In this document: positions 46,334-55,264 of the stretch, in pieces
Position numbering within the stretch: the stretch's first letter is position 1
How the letters are laid out: the number at the start of each line of letters is the position of its first letter
Source of the DNA: JAAFHB01 sp963677935
GTDB lineage: Bacteria > Bacteroidota > Bacteroidia > Bacteroidales > Prolixibacteraceae
Length of the DNA: 64,000 nt
Reading direction: 5' to 3'
Assembly (NCBI GenBank): GCA_963677935.2
Contig: CAXXEH010000003.1
Location: 2,170,001-2,234,000 of the forward strand
The notes under the pieces: model-generated
What the model saw: the letters and a program-made list of their open reading frames with translations, nothing else
What the model was told of the DNA's origin: nothing
The model's database searches: none
Made by a program: the position numbers and the translations under genes

Positions 46334-47671
46334 ATGAAACTAAAAAATTTTAACCGGCTATTATTCCTTGCATTTGCGCTCTTGTTGTTTATTTCCCAGT
46401 CATGTGTAAAAGAGGGTCCTATCGGCCTTACAGGAGCTAATGGAACAAATGGAGCCAACGGCAAAGACGCTAATAGCTCATGCTTATCCTGTCACGCCAC
46501 CGCTGTTATGGATGTAATGCAGTCACAATACAAATTGTCAAAACACTTTACTGGTACTACTGTCGCAAGAAATGGCAAGTACTGTGCAAGGTGTCACACC
46601 AGCGATGGATTTAAGGAAATCACAGGAAATGGTCAATTTGTTGTTTCCAACGATATTCCAAACGCAACGAGAATCGATTGTTCTACCTGCCACAAGCATA
46701 GTTCATTTGATTTTTCAGGAGACACCGCATTATACATTTTACGCACAACATCCCCCGTGGCCTTGAATTATTACAACAATGCCAAGACTCAGGATTTCGG
46801 AAAGATTCAGAATCTCTGTTCCACCTGCCATCAGATTCGTGGCTTAACTACTCCTACAGTATATAAAAATGCAGCTGACAGTATTGCCAAAAAAGCCGAT
46901 GCAACATTCAAGCAACTTCCATTCTTCCCGCTTGACAATACAAAAGATGTAAATACTGCAGTAAATTATCAGGTAGGACAAAGCTTTTCTGTTCATGACG
47001 GAAACCAGTCAAATCTTTTCACAGGCATTAACGGTTACGAATATCCTGGCAAAACTTACACCAGGACATGGAAACATTCCGACTGGACTTGTATTTCCTG
47101 CCACATGAATGAATATAATGCTACAACCAAGACTGGCGGCCATACCCTGACTGTAAATGAGCAAAAATGTTTGGATTGTCATAAAACAGACAAAATAGCT
47201 TTGGTACAGGCTGCCATAAGTGGTAAAATAGTTGAATTACGTGATTTACTGGTAACCAAAAAAATATTTGGTAGAGTGTATAGCAAGACAAGTACTGTTC
47301 CCGGTACTATCTCATACAGCGCTATGCCTACACACGATTACTATGGAGTACTGTTACCAAGCTCTCCTACCCCAGGTACAACAAAATATGGACTCAGTTT
47401 GGTAAACTATAACACTGTTTCTCCAACTACCGGATTGGTGGTCTACGCAAGTACAGTCGCGCTGGCAATAGACCAATCTAAACCAGCTACATCAAGTACA
47501 GCTTCGGTAATCGGTTCTGCTGACAGATTAGGTCGTGCATGGAAATACGGTGAATTGGGTGCTGCATATAATTACGGTTACATCAACAGTGAATTATCCA
47601 TAGGCGTTCACAATCCTGTATATGCTTTGCAAATCTTACAGAATTCTATCGATTATCTTAAATCTTATTAA
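46334..47671 (+). CDS. 6-heme cytochrome c lipoprotein with collagen-like linker
   Basis: 445 residues from ATG 46334; upstream in-frame codons do not look coding. A lipobox-like LLFISQSC is followed by a short Gly-x-y linker (GPIGLTGANGTNGANGKD). Six CxxCH heme motifs follow: CLSCH, CARCH, CSTCH, CSTCH, CISCH and CLDCH. The last ~130 residues have no heme motif. The lipid anchor fits an outer-membrane, possibly surface-facing, electron-transfer protein. It is the first structural gene of the cytochrome island. A U-rich hairpin follows it. Confidence 0.87.
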   Translation: MKLKNFNRLLFLAFALLLFISQSCVKEGPIGLTGANGTNGANGKDANSSCLSCHATAVMDVMQSQYKLSKHFTGTTVARNGKYCARCHTSDGFKEITGNGQFVVSNDIPNATRIDCSTCHKHSSFDFSGDTALYILRTTSPVALNYYNNAKTQDFGKIQNLCSTCHQIRGLTTPTVYKNAADSIAKKADATFKQLPFFPLDNTKDVNTAVNYQVGQSFSVHDGNQSNLFTGINGYEYPGKTYTRTWKHSDWTCISCHMNEYNATTKTGGHTLTVNEQKCLDCHKTDKIALVQAAISGKIVELRDLLVTKKIFGRVYSKTSTVPGTISYSAMPTHDYYGVLLPSSPTPGTTKYGLSLVNYNTVSPTTGLVVYASTVALAIDQSKPATSSTASVIGSADRLGRAWKYGELGAAYNYGYINSELSIGVHNPVYALQILQNSIDYLKSY

Positions 47672-47690
47672 GACAATAATGTAAACAGAT

Positions 47691-47728
47691 AAAAAAGGCT
47701 TCTCTTTTAAAAATTGAAGTCTTTTTTT
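47691..47728 (+). terminator. intrinsic terminator after the 6-heme gene
   Basis: A 12-bp stem with one G-U pair (47691-47702 with 47716-47727) is followed by Ts. It covers possible upstream starts of the next gene, which supports the ATG at 47753. Read-through to the next genes is likely, as they form a series. Confidence 0.65.
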
Positions 47729-47752
47729 GTATTAATCTTAAAAATGAATATC

Positions 47753-48118
47753 ATGAAAAAACGATATATATTGCTTATTTTAGTACTGTTCACAATGTCA
47801 CTGAGTGGGTGTAAGTATGATTTTGTTCTACCAGCGGTTGTCGCGCCAGTTAATCCAGGCGGTCAACCCGTCAGTTTTGCGACACAAGTTGTTCCTGTCC
47901 TTACTGCTAGTTGTAATTCATGTCACAATACAAAAGCTCCAATCATGAATACCAGCAGTGCCTATGCACAACTTGTTCCTGGTTATGTCAATAAGACCAC
48001 ACCTGCCTTAAGCAAACTCTATGTTAATGCATCATCAGGGTCACATTATGCAAAGGTTTCTGCGACACAAGCTGCTACAATTCTTCAATGGATTACTGAA
48101 GGGGCACTAAACAATTAA
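47753..48118 (+). CDS. mono-heme c-type cytochrome lipoprotein
   Basis: 121 residues from ATG 47753. The signal ends in a lipobox (SLSGC). One heme motif CNSCH lies early in the mature part, in a small class I-like or planctomycete-type cytochrome c domain (VVPVLTASCNSCHN ... ILQWITEGA). It lies between the 6-heme lipoprotein and the beta-barrel gene and could pass electrons between them. The next gene's frame overlaps its stop codon if read from its longest start. Confidence 0.8.
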   Translation: MKKRYILLILVLFTMSLSGCKYDFVLPAVVAPVNPGGQPVSFATQVVPVLTASCNSCHNTKAPIMNTSSAYAQLVPGYVNKTTPALSKLYVNASSGSHYAKVSATQAATILQWITEGALNN

Positions 48119-48141
48119 TGCAAACATTTAATTTCGCAGAG

Positions 48142-49086
48142 ATGAAAAAAAATATTTTGTTTATAATTCTTCTTTCCTTTATTTCAACGCTATCAATAGC
48201 TCAGGATGCAGCTACTGATTCAACTGTAGTTAAAGAGAAAGACAAACCGGTAAAGTCAGCCTTTGAAAGCGGTTTTCTGATCGATGCACAAACTGTTGTT
48301 ATCCCGGATGCCAAGACGTTGGAAATGTTCATTCAACATAAATTTGCACCCATTGAAAAGGGAAGTAAGGACCTTTGGGGAATTTATGGTTCGTCAAATA
48401 TCAGGGTAGGATTAAACTATGTGCCCTTTAAGAACTTTCAGATCGGAGCGGGTATTATCAAAAGAAATATGACCACAGATTTAAGCGCAAAATGGTCAAT
48501 ACTTCAGCAAACCCGTAAAAATACGATCCCTGTTTCGGTTGCTCTTTTTGGAAATATCGCCATTGATGGCAGAAGCAGTAGCTCGTTTTCCAATACAGTC
48601 AGTATCGCCTCACCGGTTGGAGCGATGAATTCTTTTTCAAATTCTGACCGGATTAGTTACTTTTCTCAGTTAATTGTTGCAAGAAAATTCAACAAATGGA
48701 TTTCACTACAGGCCGGAGTTAGCTTTTCGCATTACAATATGGTCGATTACCAAAAAATTGGACAACCCTATGACCATGACAAAATTGGCGCCCACGTCAG
48801 TGGCCGGATAAAAGTGTCACCGCAGGGTTCGATCATCTTCAATTATGACTCACCGTTAAAAATTAAAGATATTTCGGAACAAAGAGAGTGGAACGATAGC
48901 TATCCACATCCAAAATCAAATATTGCTTTTGGTTATGAAGTATCAACTGGTTCTCACGCCTTCCAGATTTATATGGCATCAACAACGTCAATCTTACCAC
49001 AGGAGAATATAATGTGGAACATGAACGAAATGAATAAAAAAGGATTTGCACTTGGATTTGTAATAACCCGTCTCTGGGGTTTTTAA
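48142..49086 (+). CDS. DUF5777 family outer-membrane beta-barrel protein
   Basis: 314 residues from ATG 48142, with a signal peptide (ILFIILLSFISTLSIAQ). The body has alternating amphipathic strands, and it ends in phenylalanine, the usual outer-membrane export signal. It is similar to the DUF5777 barrels found beside Bacteroidota cytochrome genes. A barrel between two heme lipoproteins and a membrane cytochrome could be the sheath of a porin-cytochrome conduit. That role is inference from the gene order. Confidence 0.8.
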   Translation: MKKNILFIILLSFISTLSIAQDAATDSTVVKEKDKPVKSAFESGFLIDAQTVVIPDAKTLEMFIQHKFAPIEKGSKDLWGIYGSSNIRVGLNYVPFKNFQIGAGIIKRNMTTDLSAKWSILQQTRKNTIPVSVALFGNIAIDGRSSSSFSNTVSIASPVGAMNSFSNSDRISYFSQLIVARKFNKWISLQAGVSFSHYNMVDYQKIGQPYDHDKIGAHVSGRIKVSPQGSIIFNYDSPLKIKDISEQREWNDSYPHPKSNIAFGYEVSTGSHAFQIYMASTTSILPQENIMWNMNEMNKKGFALGFVITRLWGF

Positions 49087-49159
49087 TCGATATTAAAGAT
49101 GAACTCTTTAGATGGTTTTAAAATTCGAAATAACAACAAAACAATACTCATTCTGATAT

Positions 49160-49190
49160 ATGCTGAAGTCCAAACGGGCTTCAGCATTTT
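49160..49190 (+). terminator. intrinsic terminator after the beta-barrel gene
   Basis: A 9-bp perfect stem (ATGCTGAAG at 49160-49168 with 49179-49187) is followed by TTTT. It overlaps the longest possible start of the next gene, which favours the ATG at 49208. Confidence 0.7.
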
Positions 49191-49207
49191 CACATAACAG
49201 CCCCGCA

Positions 49208-50146
49208 ATGCGCATCTCTTTATTACTTTTTCTTATATTACTTATCCCGGGAATTTCCCGGCAGATTCAGGCACAGGAGAAGACTTCTTCTTCGGCAAAT
49301 GATAAGTGTTTAAAATGCCATACGCATCAAACCATTACTTTCCATAATACGATAACCAACAAGGAAGATAAGCGGATGATGAATCCACTGTATATTCTTG
49401 ACAAAGATCACTTCGCTTCAGGTGTTCACGGAAAATTTAACTGCACCGACTGTCACTCAGGAGAATATTCCAAATATCCTCATACTGCCGAATTAAAACT
49501 TGAACCTCTTGGAAGTTGTTTGGATTGCCATGGAGGAGATGAAAAGTATGCTCCCTATCAATTTGAAAAAATTGAGTCCGAATTTAAAAAGAGTGTCCAT
49601 TTCCAGAAAAGCGGGGAGAGTTTTACCTGCTCAAAATGCCATAACCAACACTATTATCAGCCAAGGTCACGCAGAAGTTTCGAAATTGGTGAAATTGTCA
49701 TCTTCAGCAACGAAATGTGCATGTCGTGCCACAGCAACAACGGTAAGTTTCAGCTAATGTCCGAAAAACTTAAACCTGCCCTCTCCCAGATTCATGAATG
49801 GTTGCCCAACCAGGAGCTTCATTTTAAAAATGTAAGATGTATCGAGTGTCATACGCAGGTAGTTGACTCACTGGCCGTTTCCCATAACATTCTGCCAAAG
49901 GAAAAAGCATTGAAAAATTGTGTGGAGTGCCATTCCAGGAATTCAATGCTCAAAGCCTCACTTTATAAGTATAAAAATCTTCAAAGCAGAAATCAACAAG
50001 GAAAGCTGAATACCATTATTTCGAATAAATCGTATGTAATTGGGGCCTATCAGAACGCATGGCTTAACACGATAAGCATCATTATATTCCTGCTGACATT
50101 AGCTGGAGTTTGCATTCATTTAATCGTTAGAATAGTTAAAAAATAA
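49208..50146 (+). CDS. 7-heme cytochrome c with C-terminal membrane anchor
   Basis: 312 residues from ATG 49208, chosen because a terminator covers the upstream start. A signal peptide (ISLLLFLILLIPGISRQIQA) is followed by seven CxxCH motifs: CLKCH, CTDCH, CLDCH, CSKCH, CMSCH, CIECH and CVECH. The C terminus has one transmembrane helix (TISIIIFLLTLAGVCIHLIV), so the heme domain faces the periplasm from the inner membrane. It ends 3 bases before the b561-type gene, so the two probably form a complex that oxidises quinol. Confidence 0.87.
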   Translation: MRISLLLFLILLIPGISRQIQAQEKTSSSANDKCLKCHTHQTITFHNTITNKEDKRMMNPLYILDKDHFASGVHGKFNCTDCHSGEYSKYPHTAELKLEPLGSCLDCHGGDEKYAPYQFEKIESEFKKSVHFQKSGESFTCSKCHNQHYYQPRSRRSFEIGEIVIFSNEMCMSCHSNNGKFQLMSEKLKPALSQIHEWLPNQELHFKNVRCIECHTQVVDSLAVSHNILPKEKALKNCVECHSRNSMLKASLYKYKNLQSRNQQGKLNTIISNKSYVIGAYQNAWLNTISIIIFLLTLAGVCIHLIVRIVKK

Positions 50147-50149
50147 AAT

Positions 50150-50779
50150 ATGTCTTCTGAAAATAAAATCTATTTTTACCCGGTCTGGTTAAGAATCTGG
50201 CATGGAATTAATGCACTGGGAATCCTGACGCTGATTTTTACCGGAGTTAATATGCAATATGCCAATCCCGGATTTAAATTAATGAATTTTGAATTAGCGG
50301 TAAATCTTCATAATATTTCTGGGATTTTAATTACAGTCAACTATTTACTGTTTTTTATTGGCAATATGATGACTTCCAATAAAAAATATTACCGTTTAAA
50401 ACTGAGAGGTTTATTTAAAAGAGTTCTGTTACAGGTCGAATATTATACTTCGGGATTATTCAAAGACCAAAAGCCTCCATTCCCTTTGTCTGAAAAAAGG
50501 AAATTCAATCCGATGCAAAAAGTTTCTTATCTGATCGTAATGTATTTATTTCTGCCGGGATTAATCATTACTGGTCTGGCGCTCTTATTTCCCGAAACAA
50601 TTATTGAAAATGTGTATAAAGTCAGCGGCATTTTTCTGACAGCTATTCTGCATGCCAGCCTTGGATTTCTGGTTTCTATCTTTTTAATTGTTCATTTATA
50701 TGTTGCTTCGATAGGAAAACATCCGTTGAATAATTTCAAAAGCATTTTTAATGGTTATCACGACATTAATGCCCATTGA
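50150..50779 (+). CDS. b561-type membrane cytochrome b
   Basis: 209 residues with about four transmembrane helices. Histidines in WHGINAL, LHNISG, LHASLG and VHLYVA lie in or near them and suit two heme b. It resembles the b-type subunits of formate dehydrogenase, hydrogenase and thiosulfate reductase. Start 3 bases after the 7-heme gene suggests coupling. The pair would link the quinone pool to periplasmic hemes. Confidence 0.83.
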   Translation: MSSENKIYFYPVWLRIWHGINALGILTLIFTGVNMQYANPGFKLMNFELAVNLHNISGILITVNYLLFFIGNMMTSNKKYYRLKLRGLFKRVLLQVEYYTSGLFKDQKPPFPLSEKRKFNPMQKVSYLIVMYLFLPGLIITGLALLFPETIIENVYKVSGIFLTAILHASLGFLVSIFLIVHLYVASIGKHPLNNFKSIFNGYHDINAH

Positions 50780-50935
50780 CCAGTTAATAAATATCAATAA
50801 ATATATGCGTTTAAATCATTTTCTGGAGTCAAAAAAAGTTTTAAATTTGATGCATATAACTTTTATAACAGTAGCCAAAATAGTTTAGAATGATTCCAAT
50901 ACGAAGGGATCGTTTTATCAGAGGTAATAATTTTA

Positions 50936-50943
50936 TATATTTG
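50936..50943 (+). promoter_or_regulatory. -7 box before the 4-heme cytochrome gene
   Basis: TATATTTG fits TAnnTTTG and lies 48 bases before the ATG at 50992. An AAAAGGAGG sequence precedes the start codon, unusually strong for Bacteroidota. High expression is likely. Confidence 0.55.
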
Positions 50944-50991
50944 TAACAATTTGTTTATTAGTAATATAACATTAATTAAAAGGAGGTATCT

Positions 50992-51489
50992 ATGTTAACT
51001 AAATTATTCTCGTTGGTGTTAATTTGTGGCTCAGTTTTAGCCGTAACTCCATCCAATGCTGCGCCTAAAGAATACATTGGAGCTGCAAAATGCAAAATGT
51101 GCCACAACAAGCCGGCAACGGGTGAGCAGTATGCCAAATGGGCAGCAGGTCCTCATGCTAAGGCGATGCAGGCTTTAAAAGGAGCTGAAGCTAAAGATCC
51201 TAAATGTTTAAAATGCCATGCAACTGCGTTTGGACTTGAGTTAAGTGATTCACAAACCATTACAATGGCTGAAGGTGTATCGTGCGAATCTTGTCATGGT
51301 GCAGGTAGTGGTTACAAGACAACCACAATCATGAAAGATCAGGCCAAAGCGATTGCTGCCGGTTTGATTATGCCTGACGAAAAACTCTGCAGAAAATGCC
51401 ATAATCCGGAAAGCAAGAATTACAAAGAGTTTAATTTCAAAACCTACTCTGCAAAGATTGCTCACGCAAATCCTGCCAAAGAAAAGTAA
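50992..51489 (+). CDS. 4-heme periplasmic cytochrome c (c554-like)
   Basis: 165 residues with a signal peptide (LFSLVLICGSVLAVTPSNA). Four heme motifs: CKMCH, CLKCH, CESCH and CRKCH. The layout YIGAAKCKMCHNKPATGEQYAKW resembles cytochrome c554 and related tetraheme proteins. It is lysine-rich and small, suiting a soluble periplasmic shuttle. It has its own promoter and terminator, so it may be expressed separately from the neighbouring cytochromes. Confidence 0.88.
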   Translation: MLTKLFSLVLICGSVLAVTPSNAAPKEYIGAAKCKMCHNKPATGEQYAKWAAGPHAKAMQALKGAEAKDPKCLKCHATAFGLELSDSQTITMAEGVSCESCHGAGSGYKTTTIMKDQAKAIAAGLIMPDEKLCRKCHNPESKNYKEFNFKTYSAKIAHANPAKEK

Positions 51490-51520
51490 TCGTTCTGTTT
51501 AAAATCAGTATTAAATTCTT

Positions 51521-51565
51521 AAAATCCCCATGGTTCGAATGAATCACGGGGATTCTCTTTTGTAT
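51521..51565 (+). terminator. terminator after the 4-heme gene
   Basis: AATCCCC pairs with GGGGATT around a ~18-base loop, followed by CTCTTTT. It lies about 35 bases after the stop codon. Confidence 0.6.
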
Positions 51566-51846
51566 CCAAAAACAACTTCTGTGCCAGTAGCTTGACAGAA
51601 TAGGTAGCTAATTTTACAATTTGTATCATCGATATTGTCCGGGAAAATGGCAATCAGTATTAAAAGAATTTTCGCTACCCTTTGTTTTGCTCATAATGAT
51701 CTGTATTTAGGGAATAAAGGTCAGGGAGATGAGGCGGCTCTGCCACTTCCCCCCGGTCCTCTCAAATGCCATAACTCACTGTCAATCTGAGCGTATTTAA
51801 AAATCTTTGATTTTCCTCGGACTATAATGAATTTTTAAATCAAAAA
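51566..51846. other. intergenic stretch with no recognised gene
   Basis: About 280 bases between the 4-heme gene terminator and the terminator of the convergent 19-heme gene. It includes a GC-richer patch around 51724-51770 (GATGAGGCGGCTCTGCC and a C-run) unlike its surroundings, perhaps a fragment of an older element. Nothing further can be supported. Confidence 0.3.
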
Positions 51847-51878
51847 AGCGTTTGCCGGAATGAAATCCGGCAAACGCT
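51847..51878 (-). terminator. intrinsic terminator of the 19-heme gene
   Basis: A 13-bp perfect stem (51847-51859 with 51866-51878) has a 6-base loop and is followed on the - strand by TTTTTT. It lies about 77 bases beyond the stop of the - strand gene. Confidence 0.85.
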
Positions 51879-51955
51879 AATCATTGTTTATGAATCAAAA
51901 CCCTTCAGAAGATCCAGGAAAGGCTTTTTTGCCCCTGATCTTTTTCACTTATTTA

Positions 51956-54760
51956 TTATTTATATCCAAAGAGCATTGAGTAGATAATAAATCCAACCAG
52001 TATGAGGCCAAAGGCTACAAATAAAAATCCAAACATTTTGATGGTGTTGAAATACCAGCTTTTAGACTCCTTTTTAACCATAAATTTTTTGAGTTGTCCT
52101 GAAGCCTTGAGTTCATTAAACTCCCGAGGTCTGTCTCTTTTAAATTCCTCGAGTGGCACAAGACCGGTAAAGATTACCGTATCCATTGGAAAGGCATCAG
52201 GACGGAGGTGCGTATTGAAAAAATGAATCGTAAAGATAAATCCAACAGCAAGTAAAGCTTCATCACTATGAATAATTTGCGCTACGTTGATCAGCCAGCC
52301 AGGAAATATTTTGGTAAATATTTCAGGAAACCAAAGCACAAGTCCTGAGAATCCGATAACGGCAATACCCCAGAAAACGGCCATATAATCGAATTTTTCC
52401 CAATAGGTCCATCTTCCGTAGTTTGGCTTCGGCCCCCTGCCAATAAACCATTTGAAAGTCTGACCCAGATCTCTCAGATCCTGCATGTTAAACATTAGAG
52501 AATTTTTACCGAAAATAAACTTGCCAACAGGAGTGTGGTGTTTGATCTTGGTGCGGATTAAGGAATAGAGGTGGAAAGTGAAATAACAGAAAGTAATAAA
52601 GGCGCCGAACCGGTGAATCTTCCCTGCGATATGTGGGCCACCTAACAAATCTGCCATGAAATTTGCCCAGGCCATGTTTGAAAATTTAAGGATCATCCCG
52701 GTTAGAGCCAGCATCAAAAAACTTAGAATAACAAATATATGCGTCAATCGCTGACTTCTGGAAAACCTTTTAACAAAATATTTGTCCGCCAGAGATTGCT
52801 GATGTTTCTTCTTTTCTCTCAGACTTTTAAAGGACCGTGGAAACCACATTATTAAATGGATTCCGAAAAACAAAAATACACCTGTGAGTAAACTGGTCAT
52901 TGCCCAGAAAGTGTAGTACAACGCTCCGTATTTCTCCTTGTTATGATGGGTTGCATGTGTCAGATACCCGGTAAATCGGGTATTTGCATCGGTATGGCAT
53001 TTCTTGCAGGTGCCAACAATGTTTGCACTGCTAATCGCTGATTTTGGATTATTAACATTGAGGATATTATGGGATCCGTGACAATCTGAACATTTTGCTG
53101 CCTTTGAATCACCAAGAGAATGCTTTTTCCCATGAGAAGTGAGCAAGTAAGTTTTTGCTGTTTCTTCGTGGCAGGTACCGCATTGATGGGTAACCTCATT
53201 CATAAACTGGTCACCTCCGGTGGAGCTAATCGAATGCGATGTATGACAGTTTACACACGTTGGATAGGTTTTCTTCCCATCAGCATTATTAGTAATCGCA
53301 TGATCACTTTTGATATACTCATCATAAATACCCTTATGACAGGTGGCACAGGTTGCAGGAATATTCCTTGCAAAGATTGTGGAGCGCTCGTCACTCTCTT
53401 TTAAAATATTATGCGTTGAGTGACAATCGGTACATACTGCAGTAATCGTTAATCCTTTTTCCTTCAATCCCCTGCCATGAGCGCTGGATGAATAATCAAC
53501 CAAGGCGTCAACCTGATGAAGCTCAGCCGATTTATTGGCCTTCCCCTTTTCACGATGACACTGTCCGCAAAGATTTGGAATGTTACCACGATAGGAAGGC
53601 GCAGTGTCATCATATCTCGATTTTACTTTATGGGTACCATGACAATCAGTACAATAGGGTGCATTCTGATCCTTGCGGGAATACGCCTGACCATGTCCGC
53701 TACCGGCATACAAATTGGAGACCTCGGCATGACACGCGGAACAATCAATCTTTCCGGCAGTTTCGCAAGGTCGAGCCCGGTTGGAAGATACATCTGAATG
53801 GCATTTAACGCAAGCAATGTTTTTATGAACCGAATTGGCCAGATCAGCCTTATTAACTTTCATCGAAACAAGAGAATCTCCCACAAGTTTTTGAGCAGTG
53901 GTCTGCTCATGGCACTTGATGCATTCACGATCAGCAATATTGGACACAATATTCTGTGTACTAACCCTATGTGGTATATGACAGGAGGTACAAGCAGGTA
54001 TGACTCCAGGCTTCTCCTCCCAAAGAGCCCCTTTGATAATCTTGGTATGAACGTCTTCAATCTTTGTATGGCATGTCATACACGTTTTGGCAACATTGTT
54101 CACTGATATTGACGAATTCGGACTTGTATGAGGCAAAATCAAATGATTCCCGTGGCAATCATTACAAGTAGCAGAAACAATTAAACCTTTCTTAAACAAT
54201 CCAATACCATGAACATCTGAACTGTAATTTTCAAGAATATTGTGTTCTGAGATATTATAGGTCCTGGCAACCGGCGCCCCTTCACGATGACATTTACCGC
54301 ATAAAAACGGAATATTCATTTTATAGGTCCGGGATTTTGAATTGGTTTTTGCAAGAATATCATGAGTCCCGTGGCACTCCTTGCAATCCGGAGCATAAAG
54401 TGATTTCAGAAGTTTGGCTTGCCCATGTACCCCGGCATCGAACAGCTTTTGTGGTTCTGCATGGCATTTGTTACATGCAACAGGTTTTAATCCTTCTGGA
54501 TGAGGAAATTCCTTAACTGCAGCATCTTCATGGCAGGCAATGCAGGCCTGTCCCTTGTGAACAGAATTGCTAAGTGTTTTTGCGGTTACATAAAGTGATA
54601 CCTTTTTACCTAACTTCTCAACAGATAAACCTGGATCGTCATGGCACATCAGACAATCATCATTTGTTTGTGCGAAAATCGACAATTGACTGATAACAAA
54701 TAGGAAAATAGTGAGAGCAGGGATCTTCCCCATAAATTTGAACCTTGATATTCCAGACAT
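51956..54760 (-). CDS. 19-heme cytochrome c fused to a b561-like membrane domain
   Basis: 934 residues with an N-terminal signal (IPALTIFLFVISQLSIFA). I count 19 CxxCH motifs, from CLMCH near residue 36 to CKKCH near 590. After a membrane helix at ~615, a C-terminal b561/formate-dehydrogenase-gamma-like domain follows with about four helices and conserved histidines (RLTHIFVILSF, KIHRFGAF, HSDEALL). Hemes 1-8 and 9-16 form two repeats with the same pattern (e.g. ANSVHK, GHGQA, CGKCHRE/CGQCHRE, CHGTH). It probably oxidises quinol and carries electrons far into the periplasm. It has its own terminator and is divergent from the ImcH-like gene. Confidence 0.88.
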   Translation of the reverse strand: MSGISRFKFMGKIPALTIFLFVISQLSIFAQTNDDCLMCHDDPGLSVEKLGKKVSLYVTAKTLSNSVHKGQACIACHEDAAVKEFPHPEGLKPVACNKCHAEPQKLFDAGVHGQAKLLKSLYAPDCKECHGTHDILAKTNSKSRTYKMNIPFLCGKCHREGAPVARTYNISEHNILENYSSDVHGIGLFKKGLIVSATCNDCHGNHLILPHTSPNSSISVNNVAKTCMTCHTKIEDVHTKIIKGALWEEKPGVIPACTSCHIPHRVSTQNIVSNIADRECIKCHEQTTAQKLVGDSLVSMKVNKADLANSVHKNIACVKCHSDVSSNRARPCETAGKIDCSACHAEVSNLYAGSGHGQAYSRKDQNAPYCTDCHGTHKVKSRYDDTAPSYRGNIPNLCGQCHREKGKANKSAELHQVDALVDYSSSAHGRGLKEKGLTITAVCTDCHSTHNILKESDERSTIFARNIPATCATCHKGIYDEYIKSDHAITNNADGKKTYPTCVNCHTSHSISSTGGDQFMNEVTHQCGTCHEETAKTYLLTSHGKKHSLGDSKAAKCSDCHGSHNILNVNNPKSAISSANIVGTCKKCHTDANTRFTGYLTHATHHNKEKYGALYYTFWAMTSLLTGVFLFFGIHLIMWFPRSFKSLREKKKHQQSLADKYFVKRFSRSQRLTHIFVILSFLMLALTGMILKFSNMAWANFMADLLGGPHIAGKIHRFGAFITFCYFTFHLYSLIRTKIKHHTPVGKFIFGKNSLMFNMQDLRDLGQTFKWFIGRGPKPNYGRWTYWEKFDYMAVFWGIAVIGFSGLVLWFPEIFTKIFPGWLINVAQIIHSDEALLAVGFIFTIHFFNTHLRPDAFPMDTVIFTGLVPLEEFKRDRPREFNELKASGQLKKFMVKKESKSWYFNTIKMFGFLFVAFGLILVGFIIYSMLFGYK

Positions 54761-55224
54761 ATTAAATAATTTATAGTATAGCTGTTATTTTAGTTTGCTT
54801 CATTATCAAAGCTTGATTGATAGCTTAATTATAATGATTCTATATTAGATATTCGTAAATCTAATTAAATCCACTTTTCTAATCAATCTCTGTCTAATCT
54901 CTATTACAATAATATATGAACCAAACTTAGCAATTAATTTCCCATTTTCAAATTCTTAAAGAGTATAATAACCGATTTAAAGGATTGTGAGGTTATGAAT
55001 CTCCTATAATTATATTGCTCAGCATCGCTCAAATCTAAATGAGAAGTATAAAGATACGCTATATATACCATTACCAATGAATCATTTAAATCTGAAACAT
55101 AGTATTTCACAATCTTTTTATTCCTCATTTTTAGTTGAACTCCATTCCCTTATTATTGTTTTATATCAATAGAATAACGCATTTATATCAATTATAATAA
55201 GACCTTTTAGTCTGATATCATTTC
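54761..55224. other. AT-rich intergenic region between divergent cytochrome genes
   Basis: About 460 bases without a convincing gene. It should hold the promoter of the 19-heme gene, but no clear TAnnTTTG was seen on the - strand. The short - strand frame at 54934-55128 lacks any recognisable feature. Confidence 0.4.
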
Positions 55225-55232
55225 TACTTTTG
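55225..55232 (+). promoter_or_regulatory. -7 box before the NapC/NirT-type gene
   Basis: TACTTTTG fits TAnnTTTG and lies 32 bases before the ATG at 55265. Confidence 0.45.
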
Positions 55233-55264
55233 AACTGTAATAAAACATTTTCATCTGAACCATT

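Noticed and set aside
51724..51780. GC-richer patch resembling a fragment of a mobile element
   Set aside because: Too short, no terminal repeats and no coding frame.
54934..55128. 64-residue open frame on the - strand in the cytochrome intergenic region
   Set aside because: No recognisable domain, no ribosome-binding sequence and low-complexity AT-rich surroundings.
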